NCBI GenBank assembly: GCA_963920765.1
Contig: OY987245.1
Span: 20,724,727 to 20,788,726 of the forward strand
Length of the DNA stretch: 64,000 nucleotides
Direction: 5' to 3'
DNA from: Ulota crispa
Taxonomy: Eukaryota > Streptophyta > Bryopsida > Orthotrichales > Orthotrichaceae
Positions 1 through 9,558 of the stretch are shown in pieces. Both the position numbers and the translations under genes were made by a program. Below the pieces are notes generated by a model. That model did no database searches, was not told where the DNA came from, and saw only the letters and a list, made by a program, of their open reading frames with translations. The number at the start of each line of letters is the position of its first letter. Within the stretch, counting starts at the first letter, position 1.

Positions 1-2250
1 TTTGAATGTTTTGTCTGTCCATCCTTCTTGCAGCTTCATTGTGCTTAAATATAGCCCAATGTCTCTCAATTTTTCTTCATAAAGCTCAGCTTTGAATGGC
101 AAAGTATCGATCGATGAGCTCTCAGCATCTATCGTCACCACATAGCCTCCATGCAATAAATCTTCGACATCTTCGTGGCCCATCATCTCATCTTCATTAG
201 AATACCTTGCTCTAGACAACATATCGGCAATAGAATTCTTTTTGCCTTCAATGTGTACTAGAACCGGATTCATGGATTTGATGTAGGCGATCCATCGAAG
301 CATTGCAATGTCTGGTGAAGAACAATTTGCTATCATCCCCAGCAAAGGTAAGCAATCAGTCTCCAGTACCACCTCTGCTCCAATAAGGTAATTTCTGTCC
401 GCCTTCAGAGCTGTAAGAGCACCCCATAGTTCTCTTTTCACTTGTGGATATGCTCTCTGACGCTCTGTCAATATCCTTGCTCCAAATCGAATAGCAAATC
501 TTTTGCCTTCCTCATCATCTTGTCCAATAGCCCAACCTATGGCAATTGGACTTGTGTCAACAGTCACGATCACCGGCCTCTTGCAATCATAGTTCACTTG
601 CTTGAGAACTAGTGGCGACTCCAAAATCCTCTTCAACTCTTCCATAGCCAAGTTTTGCTCATTTTCCCAAATGAATTTGGTCCTCTTACGCAATAATTTG
701 TAGAGAGGCTCTGATATATGAGCAAAATGGGGAATCCATATGTGGTAGAAGACACAAGCTCCAAGAAACCTCCTTACTTCGGTGATATTGCTACAGGCTT
801 TCATTCTTCCAATAGCATCAATCTTTTCAGGATTAGGTTTTCTTCCATAAGAGCCACATAAGTGCCCAACCACCAGAATTTCATTCACCCCAAACTTTGA
901 CTTATCAATGGATAGAGTCAAATTCACCTCCTCAAGTCTGCCCAAGATTTGAGCCACGTCATGGATATGGTTGCTTACAAAGGCTCGGCAACCATCACTC
1001 TGAACTGTCAAGTCTCTTTGATTTTCCTCGCATCCTTTTATTGGGATATCATCCACAAAAGGTATGGTTTTCTCTGGCACAAAGTCTCTTAGAATTTGAT
1101 TCATAGCGCTTTGCATATGTGCCACTGAATTAGTAGCGCCTTGAGGCAATGTGCACATACGCACCAATCCAAGAGGAGTCTTCATGGTCGTCAAATCCCT
1201 GCTTTGAGCAGCAAGTTGGAATTGATCATAACCAGAGTATAGATCTCCAATGGAATAGATTGCATGTCCAGCAAATGCCTCCGCCACTTCGTCAACAACA
1301 GGGCCTGATCCTTTGTTTCTGATTGTAACTTTGTTTGCAGGCTGCATATCTTGGATGAACCTCAATGCTCCTGACTTCTTTGGCACAGTAAACCAACGGT
1401 TTGAATATGGAGCCATTGAAGGCTCTAGTATGCCCATGCGCGTCTTTTCTTTGAGCAACTCCACTAATTTTGGCAGTAGAGCTCTAGGCACTGGAATAGG
1501 CTTCAAATCCCATGGTATATGTGGTACTGTGAATATGACCATTGGTGCTACAACACTTGGCTGCACACACCCAATCTCATCTGAAGAAGAAGCAAAAGCC
1601 TTTCCATGCATCAAAAGCATGTCTTGAAATTTCTTTTTCTCTGGCTTAGTCAGGAAACCATCTCCTCCAATCTTGAGGTTAGCTAGAGTCTCTTCGGTGA
1701 ATTTGTGTCCAATTCTCCTTGACTCTCTCAAACTTGGCTCTTTTTCAGCTTGTTTGATGTGATCATCAGTGTCAAATGGTAGCTGAGTAGCCACTGGCTT
1801 CACCTTCTTGTTCACAGTCTTGTACTTGGTATGTACTGCAGCTTCAGGTCTATATTCATCGATATTAGAAGAACACAGCTTTGCCATTGCTGTGTAAATC
1901 TCATGATGCATTGCAGCTGTATGGACATCAATAAGACAATGAGTAGTCGGCTCTGCATCCTCATTTGTCTTCAAATCTTGCAGAGTATGCAAGATATCAT
2001 CTGGCATGCCACTTTCTTCATACACACCAGTAATGCTCTCATCTTCTTCAAGAACCTTCATTTTTTTTAGGTTTTTCTCCTTCTTTTTGATAAATCTTCT
2101 ATGTACATGGTCCAAATCTTTGGCATCCATGAAACTCGCAAATCCACACTTTGTCACGCTCAAAAATCCACACTTGATAGCAGTATGTATATTGGGGAAT
2201 TCTCTAGTATTGATATCCTTGGCACCCGTGGATCCCCACATCCCACGTGT
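1..2250 (-). mobile_element. Reverse transcriptase and RNase H region of the Ty3 element
   Basis: Minus-strand translation shows the reverse transcriptase palm with a typical YSGYDQ segment near 1230, an LPQGATNS segment near 1145 and a PFVDD active-site box near 1065. The connection and RNase H part follows towards position 1, including VTVDTSPIAIGWAIGQD near 560 and a DMLSRARY segment near 210. This order is standard for Ty3/gypsy polyproteins. The integrase expected next would lie off the left edge. It is a fossil component and not a host gene. Confidence 0.85.
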
Positions 2251-2255
2251 GCCCT

Positions 2256-4844
2256 CTAGAAATCCGGAAAGTTCAGAGAAGTCGGCAAAGATACTTCTCT
2301 GAGTTGCATTCGATGCCTCTCATTGTCAGCTCTCACAGTTAAGAACTGCACTGACTTCTTCCCATCTATACTTCGAATTCGAGCATAGTGAGATCCATCA
2401 TCCAACACTTTGGTTTCCATGCGTGAAGCAGTGATGAAAGGTTGGCCCAGAAGCACTGGATATGCCCCAGTATTTTGAACAAAGAAATTCTGCTCAACCT
2501 CCACATCTCCAATCTTTGCTGGCACTGAAGGGCAAGCTCCATACAATGAACTGCGCCCATTGTTAGCTGCTCTCATCACCCAGCCATGTTCTGTGTCAAT
2601 TGGCCATTTGCCCTTCTCATAGGTCTTGCGAGATATGATGTTGATCTCTGAACCATGATCTACAAGGGCCAAAACAGATTCATCCATTCCACCAAGCTTC
2701 ACTCTTGTTTCAGTGGTGGCTCTAGCCCAATACGGTTGCTGAAACTCAGTCTCGACATCATGAGGTCTATCAGTAGAATGATCACAACTGAACTCAAAAA
2801 TCTTAGCTTCAACTTTTGATACTTCATCATCAATTGTCTGAACTTTTGCCTCATTAGCCTTTCCATTTGAGCGCTGCACCCTCTCTGGCTCTTTTCTTGT
2901 TATCTCCGTGAGTGTAATTTCACTGCAGTGAGCCTCATGGTCTCCCATCATGGCAAAAACTTCGCCAATCTCAATCTCTTCATCGATGGTCATGTGAGTG
3001 TCCAAAGCACTCACCATTACAGTCTCTGCTGTCATCTGTCTCTTTCGCTTGATGATGTCGATGATCAGCTCATGGAAGTCTTTCTTGGCTATGCCAAGTG
3101 CTTCCCTCAATGTGAACTCGATCTTGGCATCCAAGATCCTCTCTTCCAATATTCCCTTCATATCAATGGAGGTCTCAATGTCGGACTGGAGCTTATAAGC
3201 AGGGCTCTTCCCCTTTGGCTTGCTAGAGTCTTCTTTCTCATGGCCTCTTCCGCTGCCGCTAGACTGCCCCCAGTCTCTATCAGGAAGCAAATCATCCTCA
3301 GGGTGCACAAAGCTTGGACTTTGTGTCTTCGAGCGCGTTTGTACTCTGCGCCTCGACTCATTTGCAGAATCTTTCTGCGCTTGAGCCCTCTTCTTTGATG
3401 AAGGCTCTTCACCATCTTCGGCTTCAACTCTCCCACGCTTCTCTTCAACTGAAGCCTCATAGTGATCAACATTGGCTTGATCTCTCTCCAAAAATGCTTT
3501 GATGCTGCTTGCATCAACCGGGTCTTCCCATCCAGTTACATTTCTGATGGCTTGAGCTCCTCGTTTCATTAGTGTGGCTCTCTGAGTGGGTGAAGCTCCA
3601 ATTGAGTGCTGCTCCACTTCAATGTGGTATGAATCAGCTTCACGTACATGTATGGAACTAGATCGTCCCATCTTTCCCTCCATAAGTTTCTTCATCCCTC
3701 CTCTGCCAAAGTTGGTCTTCAATGGTGTCTTTGTGGATGAATCATGAAGCTTGCCGTCAATAAATTCAACGATGCCATCTTTCAAGGCCTCGTCGCACTC
3801 TGTACAGTCTCGAAGGCGATGCTTGCCATCTTGTTCGCTCTTGTCACACCATATACATCTCCAAGGGAGTGTCCTCCCTCCATCAGATGGCTGCGACGAT
3901 GAAGAAGAGCCTGATGCCTGAGACTTCCTCAACTCAATAAACTCCACCTTCAGCTCTTTAAAACTCTTGATGAGTTCTTCAAGAGCATTACCTTCGTTGG
4001 TTTTGGTGGTCTTCAAGATAGACCCTGGAGTTGTTGATGATGATGGTGCAAAAGATACTTTGGGACTTTTTGGAACTAAAATTGGATTAGTGTCTACTCC
4101 TGCTCCAAATCCTCTTGACCTCACACGTTGTTGTTTGGCCAACAAGGTCACGGTCTCTTCCACCCTTCTCCAATCGGTGGTAAAACCACCTTCTGTGGTA
4201 CGATCTCCAAGAAGTAGAAGAAGTCTATCCTCCAATGCAGCATCAGCTGCTTGAAGGAAAAGCTCTGCCTTCCTGGTGTTGAGGAGGCGTCTCTCAATCA
4301 TGGGTAACTGAGAAAACTTCTTCTCAAAGGCCTTCAGCAGCTCATGAGCACCCATGTTGTCTCCTGGCCGCTGCTCCACCCATTCTAGAAAAGATCTTCT
4401 GGTCATCCTTTCCGTGTCCTCGTCAAAGTACTCGTCACGTAGACGCTCAGCAAAGGCAATCCAAGTGTGAACTCCTTCGCGGATCTCTCGCACACGGTCA
4501 CGAATGTCAGGCACAACTGCCATGTCGAAGGTAGCCATCATTCGATTTTCATCAACTTGATGCACCTCCATCTCGCAAACATAGGCTCGCAAAAACTTCG
4601 TTATGTTCTTGCCGTCAAATCTACCAGTCTTCACAACAACAGCTTTCAATGCCTCGGTGGCTACTTGACCACCCTGGTTGGCTCGATGTTGCTCCATGAA
4701 TATGGCCAATGCTCCTAGGAGATCCTCCATTGGCATCTGAGGTCCACCAACACCTCTGGTAGTGGCGCTTGGAACCTCTCGAGGCAAATCAGCTCCACTG
4801 GCACCACCGGTATTGGCGCCGAAAGCCTCGTTACTGTCTCCCAT
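2256..4844 (-). CDS. gag-protease polyprotein of the Ty3 element (862 aa)
   Basis: A long open frame starts at an ATG 30 bases inside the primer-binding site. Residues 1-60 are low complexity. Residues 70-245 look like a helical retrotransposon gag/capsid domain. Residues 330-347 form a CX2CX8HX4C cluster, a variant zinc-knuckle spacing that probably binds RNA. A charged, disordered stretch fills roughly 400-560. An aspartic-protease-like domain occupies about 722-815 (VLALVD at its start, PVLLGQPFI at its end). Gag packages the element RNA and the protease processes the polyprotein. The family is recognised from domain order, not from a close match. Confidence 0.85.
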   Translation of the reverse strand: MGDSNEAFGANTGGASGADLPREVPSATTRGVGGPQMPMEDLLGALAIFMEQHRANQGGQVATEALKAVVVKTGRFDGKNITKFLRAYVCEMEVHQVDENRMMATFDMAVVPDIRDRVREIREGVHTWIAFAERLRDEYFDEDTERMTRRSFLEWVEQRPGDNMGAHELLKAFEKKFSQLPMIERRLLNTRKAELFLQAADAALEDRLLLLLGDRTTEGGFTTDWRRVEETVTLLAKQQRVRSRGFGAGVDTNPILVPKSPKVSFAPSSSTTPGSILKTTKTNEGNALEELIKSFKELKVEFIELRKSQASGSSSSSQPSDGGRTLPWRCIWCDKSEQDGKHRLRDCTECDEALKDGIVEFIDGKLHDSSTKTPLKTNFGRGGMKKLMEGKMGRSSSIHVREADSYHIEVEQHSIGASPTQRATLMKRGAQAIRNVTGWEDPVDASSIKAFLERDQANVDHYEASVEEKRGRVEAEDGEEPSSKKRAQAQKDSANESRRRVQTRSKTQSPSFVHPEDDLLPDRDWGQSSGSGRGHEKEDSSKPKGKSPAYKLQSDIETSIDMKGILEERILDAKIEFTLREALGIAKKDFHELIIDIIKRKRQMTAETVMVSALDTHMTIDEEIEIGEVFAMMGDHEAHCSEITLTEITRKEPERVQRSNGKANEAKVQTIDDEVSKVEAKIFEFSCDHSTDRPHDVETEFQQPYWARATTETRVKLGGMDESVLALVDHGSEINIISRKTYEKGKWPIDTEHGWVMRAANNGRSSLYGACPSVPAKIGDVEVEQNFFVQNTGAYPVLLGQPFITASRMETKVLDDGSHYARIRSIDGKKSVQFLTVRADNERHRMQLREVSLPTSLNFPDF

Positions 4845-4874
4845 ATCAACAAACGCAATAATCGCCCCAAAGCT

Positions 4875-4892
4875 CTCTCAGTGGAAGCACCA
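4875..4892 (-). other. Primer-binding site of the Ty3 element
   Basis: Read on the minus strand the sequence is TGGTGCTTCCACTGAGAG, directly after the LTR edge and just before the gag start. A PBS beginning TGG, complementary to the CCA end of a tRNA, is expected here, and TGGTGCTT-type sites are common in plant Ty3 elements. The exact tRNA was not identified. Confidence 0.65.
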
Positions 4893-4894
4893 AA

Positions 4895-5358
4895 TGTCGG
4901 GTTGAGAGGAGCGCGCCTTGGGAACACGCAGGGTGTCTTGCTGCGATCGTGCGTTGCCGACTGAAAACGTTGTCAATCTTGATCTTCTCTTCAAATCTTT
5001 AGTCTTCAGTCTTCCGTTGGCCTATCCTGTGGCTGGCTCTAAGGGTATAAGGGTCAAGGTAGGGATAAGAGCCCACTGGATACGGGACGGGTAGATCGGG
5101 ACAGCAGACACGAGCTGCCGTCCGTATGACGGGATCCTAAAATCAAATTCACGATCTGCTGGCCAAAACTCCAGATCGTGAGAACAGAGCAAGTCTCGAC
5201 CATGTGGGTGATCAATCCCACTTCGTCACCACGACAATAAATGGGGTTAAGTTTGGTTTAACCCAAACTGCCCGCAACAAGGTTTACAAAACAGAATGGA
5301 AATGAATTGACAAACGAGCCTCCAAAACCGGCTAGGAATAACAAAGCCACATCCCACA
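4895..5358 (-). repeat. LTR of the Ty3 element (outer edge tentative)
   Basis: The inner edge is set by the PBS: on the minus strand the LTR ends in CAACCCGACA. The best outer edge is near 5358, where the minus strand begins TGTGGGATG, giving imperfect inverted ends TGTGGG/TGTCGGG and an LTR of about 464 bp. A TATA-like CTTATACCC lies near 5050 on the minus strand. A longer LTR ending at about 6474 (TGTGCCCC on the minus strand) is not excluded, because the other LTR is outside the window. Confidence 0.5.
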
Positions 5359-5519
5359 CATACATAAAAAATAAACCCAAAACATTCCTCTTGAAATCTT
5401 CATATCTTCAGATCTTCAAATCTTCATGTCTTCAAGTCTTCAAGTCTTCATGTTTTAATAAAAACAATGGGGAAAATCACAAATAACAAGTCCTAGAAAA
5501 GGCAGCAACCTTCTATCTA

Positions 5520-6420
5520 ATGCCACAGATGGCTCAAAGATTCAAATGCTAAGTGTAATAGCAATTTGAAAAGCTCTCCTAACCTTCTAACATCCCTCTA
5601 AATTTCAACTCAATCTAAGATACTGTCCAAAAGTTATGCAAGTTCAAAGTAGAGGCTCTTCTTCCTCTTTACAAACTAAACACTGCCTCTAAAAACCTCT
5701 ATAACTTTTGTTCTATACATCACCCATAGAAACGTGATATCAATTTAGAAAGATGATATCACTGGCTTCAATCCATAAAATTTGCACTTCAAAACAAAAC
5801 TTTGTCCGAAAGCTCTAGTCAATCAAAGTGTGGGTCTCAATTTTTTAGAGAGCACCCAAACCCGCAACTTCTACCCACTATAACTTCTTCAATAAAACTC
5901 CAAATGAAATGATTAAAGACAATTTGAAAAGCTATGACAACAAACTATCACTCCTAAAATTTTGAGAAGAAAATCTCATACTGTCCAAAAGTTGTAGCTC
6001 TTCAAAATCTCGGCTTTCTCCTAACAAAAGGGCAGCCACCTCCAAACCTTCACACTTCCATAACTTTCTCGTCCAAGCTTCAAACTTCAAGTTTAAAGAC
6101 TTTCTAGAAAGCCAATAACAAGATAAACACTCTCTCCAAATCTTGTTGCAAAATGATATACAGATCATAAGTTATGGCTTGTCGAAGTCTCAGCCTTTCT
6201 TCATAGTTTGGCTTTTTGACTCCAAAATTCAAACACTCATAACTTTTGCATCACAACTCCAAATCAAACTTGCAAACTCATTTTGGAAAGGTAATCACAC
6301 AAGGAACAACCTCCTCAAATTTCAATTCAAAATCATGTATACACAGAAAAAAATCTCCTCTCAAAGTTTCGGGATTTTTCTCCTTTCTTCCCACCAACAC
6401 TCATACACTAACTTCCAACA
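5520..6420. repeat. Degenerate tandem array, 179-bp period, about five units
   Basis: Anchor motifs recur at 178-180 bp. The CAATTTGAAAAGCT-like motif starts at 5562, 5741, 5920, 6099 and 6277. ATAACTTT-like starts fall at 5701, 5880, 6060 and 6239. TACTGTCCAAAAGTT at 5621 recurs at 5979, two periods on, with a diverged copy at 5800. Units are well diverged. The array lies next to the Ty3 LTR and might be part of a longer LTR, or a separate satellite fragment. Confidence 0.75.
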
Positions 6421-6719
6421 ACTAAGGGATCTTTCCTCCACAATTTCGACCCTATCTAAGGTAGGGAGGTGGGGCACATCAGCCCATGCTCCTCCTTATC
6501 CTAACCCCACCATAGATGCCAAAACCCTTTTCCTTTCACACCTTTCCCATTGACTTCTAAATCCTTAGTATTTTTATTCAAACAAAGGCAAAATATATGA
6601 GCCTTCCAAAATCTCTAGATAAACATATGAAAATGATTAAATTACAAAATAAACACCATCGTAAAATGGCCACGTGCTCTTGCGAGCATATAATAGCGTC
6701 AAACGCTTGTCTTCAGTTG

Positions 6720-6965
6720 CCAAGTCGTGGACTTGGTTGGCTGGAAAAGCGGTCGTCTCTGGCCGCCCGCCGGTCCGGGTTCGAATCCCATCGAACTCGT
6801 CGAGCGGTGATGGCGGCTCACGGCTTGGCAGCTAGTGAGGCAGGAAATTGGCCCAGCCAACCCGCTACCTACCCCCCTGAGCTGTGCATGTGACAAGACG
6901 GCGCAGCGCATTGGAATCTATGGCCGCTGCGTTGTCACCAAACCGTGGTCCTCACCACGACCACC
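6720..6965 (+). mobile_element. tRNA-derived SINE
   Basis: A compact GC-rich block in AT-rich DNA carries an RNA polymerase III internal promoter. A perfect B box GGTTCGAATCC lies at 6778-6788 and an A-box-like TGGTTGGCTGG at 6734-6744, at tRNA-like spacing. It is not a working tRNA gene: the T stem pairs only next to the loop and no acceptor stem closes. The body runs on for about 170 bp past the B box to a palindromic CGTGGTCCTCACCACG, with no long poly-A. No second copy was seen. The ends are approximate. Confidence 0.65.
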
Positions 6966-9558
6966 CCTTTTGCCTCAACTGTTGATTTATTGAAATCAAC
7001 ACAAATATAAAGAAATAACAAGTATTTACATGATGGAGGGAAGTCCATCAGGACAACGTTGCAATCTCCTTGGGAATCAGGAACAACTGAGACATCACCT
7101 TCATGGATTGCTTCCACAGGTTCCATCAAACAGTTTGTACCCCCATGCATGACAAAATTTACCTTGCTTTTCATCTTGGACCGCCTTGCATAACCTTTGT
7201 CTTGCAATATTTTTTATTGAACCTCCTCTAGATGTGGTTCATGTCTGAGGCCAAGTTTCAACTTTTGACAAATACCCACTTTGCCTAAGGGGCCGGTTCT
7301 TCCAAAGTTATGCCTACTAGCATTTGCTCTACTACAGTTAGCAGACTTTTTCTTGCTCTCTGGTTTTGAGAATTCCTCAATTAGCGACCCCCATGACAGG
7401 TCCAACAAGTCCATTGGTATCTTTCCTTTATTCTTTATTTTCTCCTTTAGACAAGAACGTCTGAGCGTAACCCCCCTAGCAATTGTATCCTTCACATAAT
7501 CAAATTTCATTGGATGCTTATATTTCCATGTGTGTTTAACCCACACAGCAAGTACATTTACTACTTCTTGTGGTTGTTTATTAATATTTGCAATCGCTAG
7601 GTCTAACTTTGTCGATAGCAACATAACATCTTTATGCCAATAGAACAAGCCAACACTTGTAGGCTCATTACTATAGGAATCAACCTCTAGGATATTTTTG
7701 GGCAATCCCTGCCTATGTCGCTTGTCCCCCTCCTTAACAAACTTAGCTAGAGCGTGTTTAGGTTCCCTGCATTTATTAGATTCCGTTAGGTTCATGGCGT
7801 AAATTTCCTGTACCTCGTTTGGCAATTCATTGTTCACGTCGTCCATGACATCGTCCATGACGTTGTTCATGTCCTCATTGATGTTGTTCTGTGTCCCCAT
7901 TGATGTTGTTCTGCGTCCCCTCTCCGTTTGTGTACACATCATGATCATCGTCATCATCATAGTTTGGGAATTCTTCCTCACATTCATCAGAATCAGCAAC
8001 ATCATGCTCATTGCTTGACTTCATACGCTTTTGTATTCTAGAACATCATGAAACCTTCAGTCATATTGAACCATAATCTAAAAGTCCAATTCTTGAAACA
8101 TAAAATCTTTGTTACCCCACCCACAGACATATCTTTATCAATGCTCTACCATGTGCATATATTAGACTTGATATCCCACCACAAACAAGTTTGTCACCAA
8201 AATTTGATTGAATTGAAAACTGTAATCTTGAATGACTGCTTAGTACCTCCTGATGATGCTCAGATAGTGTTGAGGTGTAAGCCCTCATATTACTCCTCTC
8301 TATATAGAATGTGGGAGATCTTGAGCTTCGTTGCTGGTTGCCTTTTGAACGCCCCTGCCAAGCATAATCACCTCCGCTGACATTTTCCAAATTTGTTCTC
8401 CAGCCACCAACTCCATATTTGTCCCCTTCAACTATCACATTTGTTCTCTTATTATGCAAGTGTTCTTTAGTTTCGTAAGCAATACTTCCGTTCACCCTAT
8501 TAGAAACTACTCTTTCCTCAACTCTAGTATCCTTCTAGGCACGCCTTGTAGAGGTTGCTGGAATTCGCTAAATGCCACTAGTGTAAATTGGGCTTCTTGT
8601 TCAAACAAATTTTTGGAGTTCATATTACTCTGTAGCCCATGAATAGCATTTTGTTAACATGGGGAGTTCCCTAACAGTTTAAAGTTCTACTCAGACTGGA
8701 ATAAATTGAATTCATTAGAAGTAAGATACGTGTTTCAACATTACCTCTTAAACAAAAGAATTATATGACACACTAAAATTATTTACCATACTCTATGGAA
8801 GAAAAACAGTGTTTCATTAGATCCAAATGTCTTCCTGTTTGGTGGGATTATTCCATTAACTCTTGAAAAAATTAAGGTCCTTCAATTCAAAACTCATCTG
8901 CTCTGGCACAAAACACATGTCTACAACCTCCACCGTTGTGGTAAATGTCATACACATTTTCACATTCTAACTAACGGTTCTAGCATCACTCATGGTCAAA
9001 ATGTACAACTGCTACATGATATTTTGCTAAAACAAGCTACACGCGCTGTTCCTTGTGTTCATATGAAAGAGTGCAATATATACCCAATAGAATGAGATTT
9101 CTAAAAACAAATCTTAGAACGGAGATCTTACCTTCTATAGATGTGGAATGGATATTCTCTGTCCTCTGAGTCCTTGCAGTGTAGGGATACTGTCCTAGAT
9201 TCGAAGCTGCACGTCTTCCCTCATGGTTCAAGCTACTTTGCCTACCTAGTGCCTTCCTTGGAATGGGTGGTACCATTCCTTTGTCTGTTACCATGATATT
9301 ACAAACCTGTCTTTCTATTAGAGTTGGAGCCATTCTTGGAGAATGGAATTGATTTTGCGGCCCCCTCTGCCTTCTTCCACCAGCTTCACTGCTTTCCCCT
9401 TTCAAGAATTGTGCATGTATGGAGGGGCTCAGTGAATGACTTGCACTGGCCTTCTTCTTTGCCAGAGCCAATTGCATCCTTGGAGCTTTATACTGTGCAG
9501 GAGATGTCCATGAGGCAAATTTCTCTAGCCCGTTACGATGAGATCCACACCCAGTCAT
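6935..9558 (-). pseudogene. Decayed multi-exon gene resembling plant En/Spm-type transposase proteins
   Basis: Open frames on the minus strand line up as exons. A first exon (9558-9132, starting MTGCGSHRNG) ends at AAG|GTAAG. A further open block covers 8112-8495. A last exon begins near 8035 after an acceptor TTCTAG and runs as the 265-residue frame 8011-7214. Its start is an acidic D/E-rich stretch in another frame, so a frameshift is likely near 7890. The part at 7300-7420 has W-x3-EEFSKPESKKKSANCSRANxSRHNxGRTG, close to the conserved segment of plant transposase (Ptta/En/Spm) proteins. One in-frame TAA (7216-7214) separates it from a further open stretch to about 6990. The DNA-binding role is inferred from the family; no CACTA ends were found around it. 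Confidence 0.45.
7835..7880 (-). repeat. Short coding repeat of a VMDD motif
   Basis: A 12-bp unit reading GTCATGGACGAT on the minus strand is repeated imperfectly inside the En/Spm-like frame, giving NNVMDDVMDDVNN. It continues the acidic low-complexity segment upstream. Confidence 0.6.

Larger units (their letters stand above)
1..5358 (-). mobile_element. Ty3/gypsy LTR retrotransposon, one end only
   Basis: This is a fossil LTR element read on the minus strand. From high to low coordinate it shows one LTR, a primer-binding site, a gag-protease frame, then reverse transcriptase and RNase H; the rest lies beyond the left edge. The protease, RT, RNase H order is that of Ty3/gypsy elements, but I cannot see the integrase, so the lineage is not resolved. 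The gag-protease frame is long and open and the polymerase part is readable over long stretches, so the copy looks fairly young and little broken where visible. Age cannot be estimated because the second LTR is outside the window. Confidence 0.9.

Noticed and set aside
6731-6800. A functional tRNA gene
   Set aside because: The B box is perfect but the T stem and acceptor stem do not pair, and the sequence continues as a SINE body.
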